A DNA stretch of 64,000 bases. Origin: Variovorax paradoxus (lineage in GTDB: Bacteria > Pseudomonadota > Gammaproteobacteria > Burkholderiales > Burkholderiaceae_C). The position numbers were made by a program, and so were the translations under genes. The stretch is from contig NZ_CP123990.1 in the NCBI RefSeq assembly GCF_029919115.1, positions 1,240,001-1,304,000 on the forward strand. The letters run 5' to 3'. The notes beneath the pieces were generated by a model, which searched no databases, had not been told where the DNA came from, and worked only from the letters and a program-made list of their open reading frames with translations. Shown here piece by piece: positions 62,871-64,000 of this stretch; position 1 is the stretch's first letter, and every line of letters begins with the position of its first letter.

Positions 62871-64000
62871 ATGTCAGACGTGCATTCCGATCAATTGCTC
62901 AGCGAAGTTGCGGCGTTGCCGCAGCTGCCGGGCGTGTACCGCTATTTCGACGCCGCGGGCGCGGTGCTCTATGTGGGCAAGGCGCGCAACCTGAAGAAGC
63001 GGGTTGCCAACTACTTCCAGAAGAGCCATGGCGGCACGCGCATCGGCCACATGATCTCGAAGATCGCGCGCATGGAGACCACCGTGGTGCGCTCCGAGGC
63101 CGAGGCGCTGCTGCTCGAGAACAACCTCATCAAGACGCTCAAGCCGCGCTACAACATCCTGTTCCGCGACGACAAGAGCTATCCGTACCTCAAGATCGCG
63201 TCGCACGAGTTTCCGCGGCTGGCCTACTACCGCGGCGCGGTCGACAAGAAGCACCGCTACTTCGGGCCGTACCCCAGCGCCTGGGCGGTGAAGGAATCTA
63301 TCCAGCTGCTGCAGAAAGTTTTCAAGCTGCGCACCTGCGAAGACACGGTGTACGCCAACCGCACGCGACCCTGCCTGCTGTACCAGATCAAGCGGTGCAC
63401 CGGGCCGTGCGTGGGCTACATCACGCCCGAGGCTTATGCGCAGGATGTGGCCAGCGCCGAAGCCTTTCTGATGGGCGACACGCAACTCGTGCTGTCCAAG
63501 CTCGAGGCGCGCATGACCGAACACGCCGAGAAGCTCGAATTCGAGCAGGCGGCCGAGTTGCGCAACCAGATGTCCGCAATCTCGCGCGTGCTGCACCAGC
63601 AGTCGATCGAAATTGCTTCCGACAAGGACGTGGACATCCTCGCCGTGAAGGTGCAGGGCGGCAAGGCCTGCGTTAATTTGGCAATGGTGCGCGGCGGCCG
63701 CCACCTGGGCGACCGCGCCTACTTTCCCGTGCATGTGGAAGACGCCGCGCAAATCCATCATGGCGAGCTCGACGCGGAGGAGGGCGTGGTGCCCGCGCCG
63801 GCCGATTCGATCGAAGTGCAGGTGCTCGAGGCCTTCATTGCCCAGCACTACATCGACGTGCCCGTGCCCGCCACCCTGGTGCTGAGCCACCTGGTGGGCC
63901 GCGAGCTGATCGAGGCCATTTCGCAGCAGGCCGGCTCGCGCGTGACGGCCGTGTTCCAGCCGCGCGAGCAGCGCCGCCACTGGCTTGAAATGGCCGAGAC
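62871..64000 (+). CDS. uvrC: Excinuclease ABC subunit C (3' end beyond window)
   Basis: Makes the dual incisions of nucleotide-excision repair. The 376 visible codons hold the GIY-YIG nuclease ([20 protein letters not shown], residues 17-36, with Arg and Glu of the active site in LLLENNLIK), the Cys-rich linker ([15 protein letters not shown]) and the UVR motif ([14 protein letters not shown] near 222). The RNase H-like and HhH domains lie outside the window. ATG at 62871. Confidence 0.96.
   Translation, partial: MSDVHSDQLLSEVAALPQLPGVYRYFDAAGAVLYVGKARNLKKRVANYFQKSHGGTRIGHMISKIARMETTVVRSEAEALLLENNLIKTLKPRYNILFRDDKSYPYLKIASHEFPRLAYYRGAVDKKHRYFGPYPSAWAVKESIQLLQKVFKLRTCEDTVYANRTRPCLLYQIKRCTGPCVGYITPEAYAQDVASAEAFLMGDTQLVLSKLEARMTEHAEKLEFEQAAELRNQMSAISRVLHQQSIEIASDKDVDILAVKVQGGKACVNLAMVRGGRHLGDRAYFPVHVEDAAQIHHGELDAEEGVVPAPADSIEVQVLEAFIAQHYIDVPVPATLVLSHLVGRELIEAISQQAGSRVTAVFQPREQRRHWLEMAE

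Overview
The window looks like chromosome from a GC-rich betaproteobacterium of the Comamonadaceae, most likely Variovorax or a close relative. This rests on the gene families seen: two Bug-type solute receptors, an arginine-type EF-P next to EarP, a very long RpoD with a Lys/Ala-rich head, a phasin, several aromatic and sugar-acid catabolic clusters, and tightly packed GC-rich genes. I saw no rRNA, tRNA, CRISPR array, insertion sequence or prophage. Genus assignment is inference.

Layout. 1-7.3 kb: uronate/glucarate catabolism (udh, FadR-type regulator, Bug receptor, kdgD, small lipoprotein, gudD, 2-oxoglutarate semialdehyde dehydrogenase); kdgD carries a 67-bp frameshifting tandem duplication. 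7.3-12.3 kb: MFS exporter and LysR pair, a fused OpuB-type receptor/permease, and a ROK-like protein whose halves are in swapped order. 12.3-19.9 kb: five-gene tripartite ABC efflux operon (adaptor, double ATPase, two permeases, outer-membrane factor) with a divergent CecR-type TetR repressor. 19.9-22 kb: cardiolipin synthase and a GST. 22-32.8 kb: core-MetE methyltransferase divergent from a Rieske demethylase, VanR-like regulator, VanB-like reductase, Liv-type ABC importer and tannase-family esterase. 32.8-38.8 kb: DsbA-like and MBL-fold pair, then LysR, HMG-CoA-lyase-like enzyme, CaiB CoA-transferase and Bug receptor. 38.8-41.7 kb: Gdx, HPP-CBS and Bcr/CflA membrane proteins; the HPP-CBS gene is broken by a 116-bp quasipalindromic insertion.

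41.7-64 kb is mostly housekeeping: rpoD, dnaG, YihY, an SDR, phaP, an HDAC-like deacetylase with a thioesterase, CsbD, pncB, an NhaD-type antiporter, D-glycerate dehydrogenase, rmuC, an MFS protein, a LOG-family protein, a crotonase, efp, earP, an M20 peptidase and the 5' part of uvrC.

How the genes work together. The first cluster would oxidise uronates to aldarates and carry glucarate to 2-oxoglutarate; two matching 13-bp sites near the regulator suggest one regulon. The 22-33 kb cluster fits uptake, ester cleavage and oxidative O-demethylation of methoxylated aromatics, with two TGTATACA sites in the divergent promoter region. The phasin promoter is flanked by two CTGC-N3-GCAG-type sites matching the known PhaR recognition pattern. 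The most unusual items are the permuted ROK protein, the two lesions that are each undone by removing the extra copy, and the core-MetE gene sharing control DNA with a Rieske demethylase.
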